A DNA stretch of 64,000 bases from Streptomyces rugosispiralis (lineage in GTDB: Bacteria > Actinomycetota > Actinomycetes > Streptomycetales > Streptomycetaceae): the NCBI RefSeq assembly GCF_024505145.1, contig NZ_JANIAA010000003.1, positions 434,001 through 498,000 of the forward strand. Reading direction: 5' to 3'. The notes under the pieces are model-generated. The model did not search any database and had not been told where the DNA came from. It saw only the letters and a list, made by a program, of their open reading frames with translations. Of the stretch, positions 25,142-34,491 are shown piece after piece; the stretch's first letter is position 1; every line of letters starts with the position of its first letter. A program made the position numbers and the translations under genes.

Positions 25142-26583
25142 CAGACGTTCACCGTCTCCTTGATCTCCTCGGCGGCGAGCCGCTTCGCCGTGCGCTGGGC
25201 GGTTGCCCGAGCCCAGCGGCCGGAAGTGAGCGTACCCATGACCAGCACCGCGGCGCCGCAGCCGGCGATGATCCACCATGCCGTCCGTGCCGCGTCCGTG
25301 AAGGCCGCCGGGTCCGCGTGCGCTCCCCCGGCCATGAGGGCACCGATGACGGCCACGCCGAGGGACTGGCCGGTCTGCCGGCTGGTGGAGGCCACCGCGG
25401 CCGCGACACCGGCCTGCGAACGGGGCATCCCCGAGACGGCGGTGTTGGTGATGGGAGCGTTGACCAGCCCGAAGCCGGTGCCGAAGAGCAGATACGCGAC
25501 GACCAGCAGGGTCACCGGAAGGTGCTCGGAGTAGGTGAGCGCCTGGAGTACGGCGCTCGCGCACAACGCCGCCCCGGCGAGCAGCAGCGGGGTACGCGGC
25601 CCCCGCGAGGCCACCATCCGGCCGGACAAGGGCGCGGTCAGCAGCGCCATGACTGCCATGGGCAGCATGAACAGCCCGGCGTGCAGCGGATCGAGCCGCC
25701 GCACATCCTGCAAGTACAGGGAGCTGACGAACAGGAAACCCCCCAGACCGGCGAACGCGGCCACCGCGATCACGGTGGCGCCCGAGAACGGCGCGGAACG
25801 GAAGAACCGCAGGTCGATAAGCGGGTCGGCGCGCCTCGGTTCGTACCACAGCAGCCCCAGCAGCGCACACAGCGCCGCGCCCGCGCACCCGGCGACCACC
25901 GGAGAGGTCCAGCCCAGGTTCGGCGACTCGATGATCGCGTACGTCAGCGCGACGAGCAGCACGACGACGAGCGCCTGCCCGACCGGGTCCACTCGGCGGG
26001 CCCGCGGCGCCCGGGACTCCGGCACATACCTCCGGGTCAGGAAGAGCGCGGCAAGTCCGATGGGCACGTTGATCCAGAAAATCGCCCGCCAACCGGCGGA
26101 CTCCACCAGCGCGCCCCCGATGATCGGCCCGGCGGCCATGCTGATGCCCACGACACCACTCCACACACCGATGGCACGGGCCCGTTCCCGGGGGTCGGTG
26201 AAGGTGTTGCTGATGATCGACATGGCGACGGGGTTCAGCATCGACCCCCCGACCGCCTGCAGCATCCGCGCGACGACCAGCCAGCCGAGCCCGGGAGCCA
26301 GGCTGCACAGCAGCGAGGCCGCGGTGAAGATCACCAGCCCCGCCTGGAACGTACGGCGACGGCCCACCCGGTCGGCGGTCGACCCGGAGAGCATCAACAG
26401 GCTCGCCAGCACCAGCGTGTACGCGTCGACCGTCCATTGCAGCCCGGACACCGATGTGTGCAGGTCGCGCTGGATGGAGGGCAGGGCGACGTTCAGGATC
26501 GTGTTGTCGAGACTGACGATCAGCAGGCTCATGCAGCAGATGGCCAGCACGAGCCATCGTCGCCGCGGAGCGAGATCGGGCAT
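25141..26583 (-). CDS. DHA2-family MFS drug efflux permease
   Basis: A 480-residue protein from ATG 26583, with GGAGG 6 nt upstream; the ATGs further up lie inside the operator. About 14 membrane helices. It has the DHA2 signatures LDNTILNVALPSIQRDL at helix 1, GSTADRVGRRRTFQAG between helices 2 and 3, and motif C-like GPIIGGALVESAGWRAIFW. This EmrB/QacA class exports drugs by proton antiport. It is co-transcribed with the MarR gene and probably induced by its substrates. Confidence 0.93.
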   Translation of the reverse strand: MPDLAPRRRWLVLAICCMSLLIVSLDNTILNVALPSIQRDLHTSVSGLQWTVDAYTLVLASLLMLSGSTADRVGRRRTFQAGLVIFTAASLLCSLAPGLGWLVVARMLQAVGGSMLNPVAMSIISNTFTDPRERARAIGVWSGVVGISMAAGPIIGGALVESAGWRAIFWINVPIGLAALFLTRRYVPESRAPRARRVDPVGQALVVVLLVALTYAIIESPNLGWTSPVVAGCAGAALCALLGLLWYEPRRADPLIDLRFFRSAPFSGATVIAVAAFAGLGGFLFVSSLYLQDVRRLDPLHAGLFMLPMAVMALLTAPLSGRMVASRGPRTPLLLAGAALCASAVLQALTYSEHLPVTLLVVAYLLFGTGFGLVNAPITNTAVSGMPRSQAGVAAAVASTSRQTGQSLGVAVIGALMAGGAHADPAAFTDAARTAWWIIAGCGAAVLVMGTLTSGRWARATAQRTAKRLAAEEIKETVNV

Positions 26584-26600
26584 GGAGGGCCTCCGTTTAA

Positions 26601-26633
26601 ATGTGTTGTCACCCTTTAATTGTGTTGCCACAA
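26601..26633. promoter_or_regulatory. MarR-type operator and AT-rich promoter of efflux operon
   Basis: TTGTGTTGCCACAA (26620-26633, perfect 5-4-5 dyad) and a related half-conserved box ATGTGTTGTCAC (26601-26612) are 19 bp apart in a strikingly AT-rich stretch. They lie directly upstream of the pump start. Confidence 0.8.
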
Positions 26634-26679
26634 TCATTATATGCACACAACTAAACAGGGCCTGATGTCCCGGGACCGG

Positions 26680-26715
26680 GCAGCGTTGATCAGGAAGGCA
26701 GCGTTGATCAGGAAG
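26680..26715. repeat. 18-bp tandem duplication at the lacI-type gene 3' end
   Basis: GCAGCGTTGATCAGGAAG is present twice in direct tandem (26680-26697 and 26698-26715). Because 18 bp is six codons, the stop codon is duplicated in frame and the protein is unchanged. Confidence 0.95.
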
Positions 26716-27712
26716 ACGCGCGTACCACCAGGCGTGGCACGATCACCGTCTCCCCCGTTCCGGCACCGGCCATCTGCGCGGCGACCTGCCGCACCGCGGA
26801 CCGGCCGAGGAGTTCCTTGTCGACCGTCAGGGTGGTCAGCGGCGGGTCCACGAGCCGGCTCAGCGTCAGCCCGTCGCACCCGACGAACGCGCAGTCCTCC
26901 GGCACCCGCATACCGCGGGCGCGGGCGCGGCGCATGGCGCCGATGGCGATCAGGTCGTTGTACGCGAGCACCGCCGTCGCCCCGAAGCCACCGCCCAGCA
27001 CGTCGTCCATGGCCGCCGCCCCGCCCTCGAGGGAGTTGGCCGCCGGGAACACCCACCCCTCGTCGGCGGGCAGCCCGTGTTCGGCGGCGGCGCCGAGAAA
27101 CAGCGAGTGGCGGGTGCCGTGGCCGCCGGCGTCCGGGCGGCCGCGGTCGTCGAGCATCGCGATCCGCCGGTGGCCGCGCTCGACGAGGTGGCCTACCGCA
27201 TGCCGCATGCCGGTGGCGAAGTCGATCCGCCCGCCGCTGACGCTCGGTGGCCGGTGCTCGTTGTCGAGCAGGACGAAGGGCATACCGGAGCGGTGGATGA
27301 GCCCGATGGCGCCGGGGTCGAGCAGGAAGGCGACACACGCGTCCACCTGGTCCACCACGGTCCGCGCCACCGCGGTCTCGCGTTCCAGGGCGGAGCCGGT
27401 GCTGTAGACGGCGACCTGCCAGCCGCGCTCGTCGGCGGCCGCCAGCACACCGGAAACCACCTCGGGGAAGAAGGGGTTGAGCACATCCGCGATGACCAGC
27501 CCCAGCGTGGTGAGCCGCGGGCCGACCATGCCACGAGCGAACCGGCTGGGCCGGTACCCCATCGACTGGGCCACCCGCAGCACCCGCTGCCGCGTGGCGG
27601 GGTCGATCTCCGGTTTGTCGTTGACCGCGCGGGAGACCGTCTGCCGGGACACCCCGGCCGAGCGCGCCACATCCTCGATGGTGATGCGGCGCGGCCTGGC
27701 GCTCGTGGGCAC
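26708..27712 (-). CDS. LacI-family transcriptional regulator
   Basis: About 334 residues from GTG 27712; the frame extends to a GTG at 27769, but the length and the usual N-terminus favour 27712. The helix-turn-helix with hinge reads ITIEDVARSAGVSRQTVSRA and VLRVAQSMGYRPSRFARG. The periplasmic-binding-protein-like effector domain follows (TLGLVIADVLNPFFPEVVSG, VLLDNEHRP, VLAYNDLIAIGAM, FVGCDGLTLSRLVDPPLTTL). It is divergent from the GH29/GH28 operon, whose start region carries a LacI-type dyad. The ligand is probably a sugar released by those enzymes. Confidence 0.94.
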   Translation of the reverse strand: MPTSARPRRITIEDVARSAGVSRQTVSRAVNDKPEIDPATRQRVLRVAQSMGYRPSRFARGMVGPRLTTLGLVIADVLNPFFPEVVSGVLAAADERGWQVAVYSTGSALERETAVARTVVDQVDACVAFLLDPGAIGLIHRSGMPFVLLDNEHRPPSVSGGRIDFATGMRHAVGHLVERGHRRIAMLDDRGRPDAGGHGTRHSLFLGAAAEHGLPADEGWVFPAANSLEGGAAAMDDVLGGGFGATAVLAYNDLIAIGAMRRARARGMRVPEDCAFVGCDGLTLSRLVDPPLTTLTVDKELLGRSAVRQVAAQMAGAGTGETVIVPRLVVRASS

Positions 27713-27866
27713 GGGCCCCACCCCTCTCCCCACCCTGACGCGGTACGACGTGGCACTCGGAGCGCTCACTGAGGTGATCCCCGAAGCGCTCCTCCTCGAT
27801 AATCACCGCGGTGACGACGGGCGTCAACGGAACCCCACAGCCGAACACCCCAACCTCGCACACATA

Positions 27867-27925
27867 TTGACACGGCGGCCGGGTGGGCCGGACAGTGCTC
27901 CGTGAACGCTCACGGGAACGTTCAC
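27867..27925 (+). promoter_or_regulatory. Promoter and LacI-type operator of GH29/GH28 operon
   Basis: TTGACA (27867-27872) and GACAGT (27891-27896) are spaced 18 bp. Just downstream, GTGAACG (27902-27908) and CGTTCAC (27919-27925) form an inverted repeat around the expected +1, and GTGAACGCTCAC/GGGAACGTTCAC are tandem half-conserved boxes. Binding there would block transcription. Confidence 0.8.
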
Positions 27926-27937
27926 GGAGGACAGGAC

Positions 27938-30900
27938 ATGCCCACGCCGAGGATCCCGCTCCGCCCCATCCGCGTCCCTGCGACACGCATCGCACGCGCC
28001 GCCGGTGCCACACGCGCCGCCGGTGCCACACGCGCCGCACGCGCCACCCGCTCCCGGTGGCGCACACTGTGCGCGGCGGTCGTACTCGCCCTGGCCATCG
28101 GCCTCCTGGCCGCCCCCGCCCAGGCCGAGGTCCAGCACCCCCGGCAGGAGTGGCTGCGCCAGTCCACCGCCGGGCTCTTCCTGCACTGGGGCATGTTCAC
28201 CCACCCCCAGCACCGCGACTGCGCCACCTGGGAGCGCGATGTCACCGAGGGCGGCTGGGACCCCGACTACTGGGTGGACGAGGCGCGCAAGCTCGGCGCC
28301 TCGTACATCGTGCTCGCGGCCTTCCACAGCAGACTGGGCTACGCCCGCCCCTGGCCCTCGAAGATCCCCGGCAGTTGCGCCACCGGGCGCGATCTGCTCG
28401 GCGAACTCGTGGCCGCGGCCAAGGCCAAGGGCGTGCACATCATCCTCTACATGACCGACGACCCGCAGTGGCACAACGAGTCGGGCACCGAGACGCTGGA
28501 TTCGGCCGCCTACTCGAAGTACAAGGGCCGGCAGGTGGACCTGACCACGCGCCGTGGCTTCGGCATGTACAGCTACGACCTGTTCCTCGAGGTCATGGAC
28601 AAGTACCCGGATCTGTCGGGGTTCTGGATCGACAACGACAACGAGTACTGGGAGGAGAACGGTCTCTACGAGAAGATCCGCGAGCGCCGGCCGGACTGGC
28701 TGCTGAGCAACAACAACGAAGACACGCCGATCATGGACACGGTCAGCAATGAGCAGAAGACCGGCATGACCCCGGCGTACGACTACCCCGCCGCCGTGAC
28801 CGTCCCCATGCCCCGGCTGACCGAGGCCGACTACAAGCTGCCGACCACCGGCGACTGGTGGTACGACGGCGGTGACCACGAGGTGGACGCCCGGCTCAGC
28901 ACCGGCCGTTACATCACCAACGCGGGCTCCTCCATCAAGTCGCTCATGGCCGAGACACCCATGGTGAACGGCGAACTCCCACCGCAGCAGGAGAAGTTCA
29001 ACGACTTCATGGGCAAGTGGGTCGAGCCCATCCGGGAGTCGGTGTACGGGGTCGAGGGCGGCGGCTACATGTACGGCGGTATGCGGCCCGGCTTCTGGAA
29101 CGACGGCGCCCACGGCGTGGTCACGGTGGGCCGGGGCGAGAACGGCGACCGCACCCAGTATGTGCACGTGGTCACCCGGCCCAGCACCGACACGGTGCGG
29201 CTGGGCGACAACGGCTACACCGTGCGGCGGGTCACCGACCTGCGCACCGGCGAGGCGATGCGCTTCAGCCAGTCCGGCGGCCATCTGTCGATCCTCGGCA
29301 TCCACGACTGGGATCCGTACGACACCGTCTTCAAGGTCGAGACGGACGGCCGACGGCCCCTCTACCCGCAGTCGGGTGTCGGCGCCACCGCCACGTCCGC
29401 GCGCACCGGCCACCCGGCGGCCGACCTCGCCGACGGCGACTACGAGACCTACTGGGACAGCGACGGCAAGCTGCCCGTCTCCGTCACCCTCGACCTCGGC
29501 GCACGCAAGCACACCACGGCGCTGGCGGTGAACCAGCGCGAGTGGTCCCCGACGCACGCCCGGTCGTCCTTCGGCCGCCCCGAGGACTCCGCGCGCATCA
29601 AGGACTACCGCGTCTACGCCAGCGGCGACGGCAAGCGCTGGACCCAGGTGCGCTCGGGCACACTGCCCAGTGCGCGCGGGGTGCGCACCATCGACATCGG
29701 CGACCGGACCGCCCGCTATCTGAAGCTGGAGGTGCGCAGCCTGTGGGGCGGTCCGCAGGCGCCGGAGTTCTACAACCAGCTGCGCATCGACGAGATCCAG
29801 GTGGCGTACGGCCGCTCGAGGACCACCCGTACCGCGCTGCCGCTGGAGGCCGAGGCATGGCAGAACCGGCCGTCGGGCGCGGCCCACTCCGTGGCCTGCG
29901 GCGCCTGCTCGGGCGGCCGGCGGGTGGACGGCCTCGGCGGCGGACCGCGCGACTCCGTGACGTACCGCGATGTGCACGTGCCCGAACAGGGCGACTACCG
30001 GCTCCAGTTGGACCACACCGCGGCGACCGACTCGTCCCTGTCGGTGAGTGTCAACGGCGCGGCACCGGTCGAGGTGCCCGTGGCCGCGGACAGCTCCGAG
30101 GTGCCGGAGAGCACGGCGGTGTCCGTGCCGCTCGAGGCCGGTGCCAATACGGTGAAGGTGTTCAGCACCGCCCGCCGTGGCCCCGGTCTGGACCGGATCG
30201 CGGTGGCCCCGCTGCCCCCGGCCTCGTACACCCCCAAGACCACGCTCACCGTACGGCCCCACGGTCTGCAGTGGGCCGGCCCCGGGCAACGGTCCCTCAC
30301 CGTCACGGCGACGCTCCGGCTGGACGAGGACGAGCAGCTCGACAACGTCAGCCTTGCCCCCCGGCTGCCGGCCGGCTGGACCGCGGACGGTGGGCCGGTC
30401 ACGGCCCGGTCGCTGCGGCTCGGCCAGACGGTGCGGGGCACCTGGACCGTCACCTCCCCGCCCGGCCAGGACGCCGGGTCGGCCGACATCCCCGTCACGG
30501 CGGACTACGCGCTGCTCGGGCGGCAGAAGTCGGTCTCGGACCAGGTCCGGGTGCGGCCACTGCCCGCCGGCCGGATATGGGCGCGTGAGGCGGAGGACTC
30601 GGCCAACCAGTTCGGCAGCACGGGCATCACCGGCTGCGGCCCGTGCTCCGGGGGCGAGAAGGTGCGCAACATCGGCGGCAGCGAGCAGGCGGCCATGGTG
30701 TTCCCCGAAGTGGTCGTCGCCGACGGCGGGGAGCACACGCTGCACCTCGACTACACGGTCAACGGCACCCGCTCGTTCCAGGTGAGCGTCAACGGCGGCC
30801 CGGCGGCCAAGGTGACGGTGACCGACACCGGGAACACCACGCCCCGTACGACCGCCCTCCCCGTCACCCTGAAGCCCGGCGCCAACACCATCAGGATCTC

Positions 30901-30949
30901 CAACGACACCGAGTCCGCGCCCGATCTGGACCGGATCTCCGTCAGCTAG
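27938..30949 (+). CDS. Secreted multidomain GH29-like alpha-L-fucosidase with carbohydrate-binding modules
   Basis: A 1003-residue protein from ATG 27938 with GGAGG 7 nt upstream. A long Arg/Ala-rich n-region precedes the signal core (VVLALAIGLLAAPAQA). Residues about 65-430 are a GH29-type barrel (GLFLHWGMFTHPQ, YIVLAAFHSRLG, GFWIDNDNEYWEE with the nucleophile-position Asp). A discoidin/CBM32-like domain follows (YWDSDGKLPVSVTLDLGA), then a CBM35-like module (ACSGGRRVDGLGG), a NEW3-type domain (SLAPRLPAGW) and a second CBM35-like module (CGPCSGGEKVRNIGG). It should release fucose or a related sugar from plant or host glycans outside the cell. It is first in an operon with a GH28 enzyme. Confidence 0.88.
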   Translation: MPTPRIPLRPIRVPATRIARAAGATRAAGATRAARATRSRWRTLCAAVVLALAIGLLAAPAQAEVQHPRQEWLRQSTAGLFLHWGMFTHPQHRDCATWERDVTEGGWDPDYWVDEARKLGASYIVLAAFHSRLGYARPWPSKIPGSCATGRDLLGELVAAAKAKGVHIILYMTDDPQWHNESGTETLDSAAYSKYKGRQVDLTTRRGFGMYSYDLFLEVMDKYPDLSGFWIDNDNEYWEENGLYEKIRERRPDWLLSNNNEDTPIMDTVSNEQKTGMTPAYDYPAAVTVPMPRLTEADYKLPTTGDWWYDGGDHEVDARLSTGRYITNAGSSIKSLMAETPMVNGELPPQQEKFNDFMGKWVEPIRESVYGVEGGGYMYGGMRPGFWNDGAHGVVTVGRGENGDRTQYVHVVTRPSTDTVRLGDNGYTVRRVTDLRTGEAMRFSQSGGHLSILGIHDWDPYDTVFKVETDGRRPLYPQSGVGATATSARTGHPAADLADGDYETYWDSDGKLPVSVTLDLGARKHTTALAVNQREWSPTHARSSFGRPEDSARIKDYRVYASGDGKRWTQVRSGTLPSARGVRTIDIGDRTARYLKLEVRSLWGGPQAPEFYNQLRIDEIQVAYGRSRTTRTALPLEAEAWQNRPSGAAHSVACGACSGGRRVDGLGGGPRDSVTYRDVHVPEQGDYRLQLDHTAATDSSLSVSVNGAAPVEVPVAADSSEVPESTAVSVPLEAGANTVKVFSTARRGPGLDRIAVAPLPPASYTPKTTLTVRPHGLQWAGPGQRSLTVTATLRLDEDEQLDNVSLAPRLPAGWTADGGPVTARSLRLGQTVRGTWTVTSPPGQDAGSADIPVTADYALLGRQKSVSDQVRVRPLPAGRIWAREAEDSANQFGSTGITGCGPCSGGEKVRNIGGSEQAAMVFPEVVVADGGEHTLHLDYTVNGTRSFQVSVNGGPAAKVTVTDTGNTTPRTTALPVTLKPGANTIRISNDTESAPDLDRISVS

Positions 30950-30971
30950 AGCGTTGCCAAGGAGGCAGGCC

Positions 30972-32495
30972 ATGCACCCGAGACCTTCCCGCCGCGCGGC
31001 GCTGCGCACCGGCGGTCTGCTGGCGGTGGGCACGCTGCTTCCGCCGCTGTCCGCGGAGCAGGCGTACGCGGAGCAGGCGTACGCGGCCACTTCGCGCACC
31101 GGAGCGGCCACTTCGCGCACCGGAGCGGCCACTCCGCACACCGGCGAAGCCACGTGGCACACCGGCGCGGCCGCCGCCTACACCGGGGCGTGGCGCGCGG
31201 TGCCGGGGATCCTGGCCCGGATCAGGCCGCCCGCCTTCCCCCGGCGCATGTTCAGGGTCACCGACTACGGCGCGGTCGGTGACGGGCGGACGATGAACAC
31301 CCCGGCGTTCCGGGCCGCCATCGCCGCCTGCCACCGCGCGGGCGGCGGCCATGTCGTCGTCCCCGAGGGCCGGTTCCTCACCGGCGCGATCCATCTGCGC
31401 AGCCGGGTGGACCTGCATGTCACCGCGGGCGCCACCATCGCCTTCAGCCCCGATCCGGGTGACTTCCTGCCGGTGGTGCTCACCCGCTGGGAGGGCACCG
31501 AGGCCTACAACTACTCGCCCTTCATCTACGCGTACGGCGAGCGGGACGTGGCGGTCACCGGCCCCGGCACGCTCGACGGACAGGCGCGGCTCGGGCCGTG
31601 GGAGAGCTGGTACCGCGACAGCGGACCGCAGGGGGCCGACCAGAAGCTGCTGCGCGAGATGGGCGCCACGGGGGTGCCGGTGGCGCGGCGCGTCTTCGGC
31701 GACGGCCACCATCTGCGGCCGAAGATGGTGCAGTTCTACCGCTGCCGCAACGTCATGGTCAGCGGCCTGACCATCGTCGACCCGCCGATGTGGACCGTGC
31801 ATCCGGTGCTGTCGAGCAACGTCACCGTGCGCGATGTCACCGTGGACAGCACGCTCTACAACACCGACGGCTGCGACCCCGAATGCTGCTCCGATGTGCT
31901 CATCACCGGCTGCCGGTTCAACACCAACGACGACTGCGTGGCCGTCAAGTCCGGCCGGGACGAGGACGGCCACCGGGTCAACGTGCCGAGCAGGAACATC
32001 GTGGTGCGCGACTGCCGGTTCTCCGGCCGCTGGGGCGGGATGACGGTCGGCAGCGAGATGTCCGGCGGGGTGCGTGACGTCTTCGCCGAGGACTGCCAGA
32101 TCAACCCGTCGGACTTCCCCGGCCGTCACCCCGTCAAGTACCCGCTGTACGTCAAGGCGAACAAGAAGCGCGGTGGCTCCATCGACGGTGTGCACATCCG
32201 GAACTTCACCGGGCAGGGCGTGGAGCGTGACATCGCCTTCGTGACCATGGACTACAACGGTGGCGAGGACGGGACACTGCCGGTGTCGGTGCGGAACATC
32301 CACCTGGACCGGATGGAGATCGACGGCGCCCAGTCCGTGCTGCGGCTGGTCGGCCTGGAGACCGACCAGCTGCGCGATGTGCATCTCTCCCACTCCACGT
32401 TCACCGGCATCCGCGCCCCCGACAGCGTCGTCCACACCGAGGACCTGACCTTCCGGCGGGTGTTCGTCAACGGCCAGGAGGTGCCCCAACCCTGA
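30972..32495 (+). CDS. Secreted GH28-family polygalacturonase-like glycosidase
   Basis: A 507-residue protein from ATG 30972, with GGAGG 6 nt upstream and 22 bp behind the GH29 gene. A Tat-like signal (SRRAALRTGGLLAVGTLL) and a low-complexity Thr/Ala segment made of 15- and 21-bp tandem repeats precede a right-handed beta-helix. FRVTDYGAVGDG opens it; the catalytic GH28 motifs NTDGCDPE, DDCVAVKSG and MTVGSEMSGG are recognisable. The usual NTDG-DD pair is intact, so it is probably active on pectic or rhamnogalacturonan-type galacturonides. With the GH29 enzyme it suggests attack on a fucosylated pectin side chain (inference). Confidence 0.9.
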   Translation: MHPRPSRRAALRTGGLLAVGTLLPPLSAEQAYAEQAYAATSRTGAATSRTGAATPHTGEATWHTGAAAAYTGAWRAVPGILARIRPPAFPRRMFRVTDYGAVGDGRTMNTPAFRAAIAACHRAGGGHVVVPEGRFLTGAIHLRSRVDLHVTAGATIAFSPDPGDFLPVVLTRWEGTEAYNYSPFIYAYGERDVAVTGPGTLDGQARLGPWESWYRDSGPQGADQKLLREMGATGVPVARRVFGDGHHLRPKMVQFYRCRNVMVSGLTIVDPPMWTVHPVLSSNVTVRDVTVDSTLYNTDGCDPECCSDVLITGCRFNTNDDCVAVKSGRDEDGHRVNVPSRNIVVRDCRFSGRWGGMTVGSEMSGGVRDVFAEDCQINPSDFPGRHPVKYPLYVKANKKRGGSIDGVHIRNFTGQGVERDIAFVTMDYNGGEDGTLPVSVRNIHLDRMEIDGAQSVLRLVGLETDQLRDVHLSHSTFTGIRAPDSVVHTEDLTFRRVFVNGQEVPQP

Positions 32496-32652
32496 CCGAC
32501 GCGCGGGTGGCCCGTACAACCAGGGGACCACCCACGGCCGTCACATCCCTCCCAAGGGGGAGGGGAGTTGGAGACGCACGGCCGATGTTCCCCGGCGCAC
32601 ACTCCCTGAATGATCGTTCCTGTCCCGATACGCGACCGGAAGGAACGAGTTC

Positions 32653-34317
32653 GTGCGTAGACGAGGTCTCGCGCCGCTGTTGGCCATCGGTGTCACGGCA
32701 ACGTTAGCTCCCGCGCTCGCCACCTCGACGGCAAGCGCCGCCCAGGCCGGTGCCGCTCAGACCAGTGCCGCACAGACCGGCACCGCCCAGGCCGCCGCCC
32801 CGGCGTCCGCCACCGCGAGCGCCCTGGACCCGTACGTCAGGCAGCAGCCGAAGTGGCAGCGGTGCGAGGCCGACAAACCGGCGGAGTACCAGTGCGCGAC
32901 GATCAAGGTGCCGCTGGACTACCGGGCTCCCGGCGGCAAGCGAATCGACATGGCCATATCCCGGATCAAGACCACCACACCGGACAAGCGGCACGGCATC
33001 CTGCTCGCCAACCCCGGTGGCCCCGGCGGGCCGGGGCTCGACATGCCGCTGCAGATGAAGGACATGCTGCCCGAGTCCGCGCGGCAGAGTTACGACCTCA
33101 TCGGCTTCGACCCGCGCGGGGTGGGCCGGAGCACGCCCGTCACCTGCGGCTTGACGCCGGAGGAGGAGAACTGGCTGCGGCCGTACAAGGAAGCGACGTT
33201 CGACAAGGACGTCGCCTGGGCGCGGGACGTCGCACACAAGTGCCGTGAAAAGTCGGGCGCCACGCTCAAACACATCACCACGCGCAACACGGCCCGTGAC
33301 ATGGATCTGCTCCGGGCGATCCTCGGCGAGAAGAAGCTCTCGTACTTCGGCTACTCGTACGGGACGTACCTCGGCGCCGTCTACACCCAGCTGTTCCCGA
33401 ACCGGGCCGACCGGGTCGTGGTGGACAGCGCGGTCGATCCGGCGCGTGCCTGGCGGAAGATGATCCAGTGGTGGGCGGAGGGCGCCGAGCCCGCGTTCGA
33501 CCGGTGGACCGAGTGGGCCGCCGCGCGTTCCGAGAAGTACGGCCTCGGCGACACGCCGAAGAAGGTCGACCGGACGTTCTGGGACCTGGTCCAGCGGGCG
33601 AACGAGAAGCCCATCGAGATGGACGGGGAGAAGTACACCGGCGATGACGTCCGGAGCATGATGCGCCCCGCGGTCTTCAGCGTGCGGGAGGGCACCGAAC
33701 TGGTCGTGGAGCTGAAGAAGGCCGCGGCCGGCCGGCCCGCCTCGGCGGAGAAGCTCCCGGATCCGGCCGGAACGCCAGGTCCGGCCGCCCGCTCCGCGGA
33801 CGTACCGGCCGACAACATGACCGCGAGCTTCTGGGCCGTGGTGTGCAACGACAACTCGGCCGCCTGGTCCCGCGACCCCGAGAGCTACCGGCGGGACGCC
33901 ATCGAGGACAAGGGCCGCTACCCGCTCTACGGCGACTTCGCGTCCAGCATCAAGCCCTGCGCGTTCTGGGACAGGTCGGTCGAGCGGGCCACCGTCGTGA
34001 ACAACAAGGTCGGCTCGCTGGTCGTGCAGAACGAGTGGGACTCCCAGACCCCGCTGCCGAGCGGTCAGGCCCTGCACGCCGACCTGAAGGGCTCGCGGAT
34101 GCTGACGGTCCTCGGTGGCGAGGGCCATGGCGTCTACCCGAGCGGCAACGCGTGCACGGACGGTACGGTGGCGGACTACCTGACCACCGGCAAGCTGCCG
34201 GCGAAGGACGTGACCTGCGAGGCGACGGGCGACTCCAACGGCGGCGCCCGGGAGGACCGGAAGCGGGACGTCCGTCCCGGCGCCCCGCTTCCGCAGCGCT
34301 CCCCGGACCGCTTCTGA
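32653..34317 (+). CDS. Secreted S33-type peptidase (tripeptidyl aminopeptidase-like)
   Basis: A 554-residue protein with a GTG start at 32653 and GGAAGGA about 8 nt upstream. The signal peptide (LAPLLAIGVTATLAPALATS) is followed by a short Ala/Gln/Thr repeat. The alpha/beta-hydrolase core has the oxyanion LLANPGGPGGPGLDM, nucleophile FGYSYGTYLG, an Asp near EWDSQTPLPSGQAL and the C-terminal TAP domain His in GEGHGVYPSGNACTDG. Streptomyces homologues (Tap, SlpD/E) remove N-terminal tripeptides from secreted proteins. It appears monocistronic and ends at a terminator. Confidence 0.93.
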   Translation: MRRRGLAPLLAIGVTATLAPALATSTASAAQAGAAQTSAAQTGTAQAAAPASATASALDPYVRQQPKWQRCEADKPAEYQCATIKVPLDYRAPGGKRIDMAISRIKTTTPDKRHGILLANPGGPGGPGLDMPLQMKDMLPESARQSYDLIGFDPRGVGRSTPVTCGLTPEEENWLRPYKEATFDKDVAWARDVAHKCREKSGATLKHITTRNTARDMDLLRAILGEKKLSYFGYSYGTYLGAVYTQLFPNRADRVVVDSAVDPARAWRKMIQWWAEGAEPAFDRWTEWAAARSEKYGLGDTPKKVDRTFWDLVQRANEKPIEMDGEKYTGDDVRSMMRPAVFSVREGTELVVELKKAAAGRPASAEKLPDPAGTPGPAARSADVPADNMTASFWAVVCNDNSAAWSRDPESYRRDAIEDKGRYPLYGDFASSIKPCAFWDRSVERATVVNNKVGSLVVQNEWDSQTPLPSGQALHADLKGSRMLTVLGGEGHGVYPSGNACTDGTVADYLTTGKLPAKDVTCEATGDSNGGAREDRKRDVRPGAPLPQRSPDRF

Positions 34318-34343
34318 CGGACGGCGTCCGACACGCACAGGGG

Positions 34344-34463
34344 ACGGGGCGGGACCTCCGGCGGGTTCCGCCCCGTCCGATTCCGCCCCGTCCGCCCCGT
34401 CCGCCCCGTCCGCCCCGTCCGCGCCGTCCGCCCCGTCCGCGCCGTCCGCCCCGTCCGCGCCGG
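34344..34463 (+). terminator. Terminator hairpin fused to a 9-bp minisatellite
   Basis: ACGGGGCGG (34344-34352) pairs perfectly with CCGCCCCGT (34368-34376). The same 9-mer is then repeated in tandem from 34383 to 34463: six exact copies and three CCGCGCCG variants. Any exact copy could serve as the 3' arm. It lies between the convergent peptidase and SDR genes. Confidence 0.85.
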
Positions 34464-34491
34464 AGCTACGAACACCGCGCCCGCCGGCGGG

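Noticed and set aside
27824..31162. Minus-strand open frame of over 1100 codons opposite the GH29 gene
   Set aside because: It is the mirror of the GH29/GH28 coding sequence with Val/Gly/Arg/His-rich nonsense and no ribosome site.
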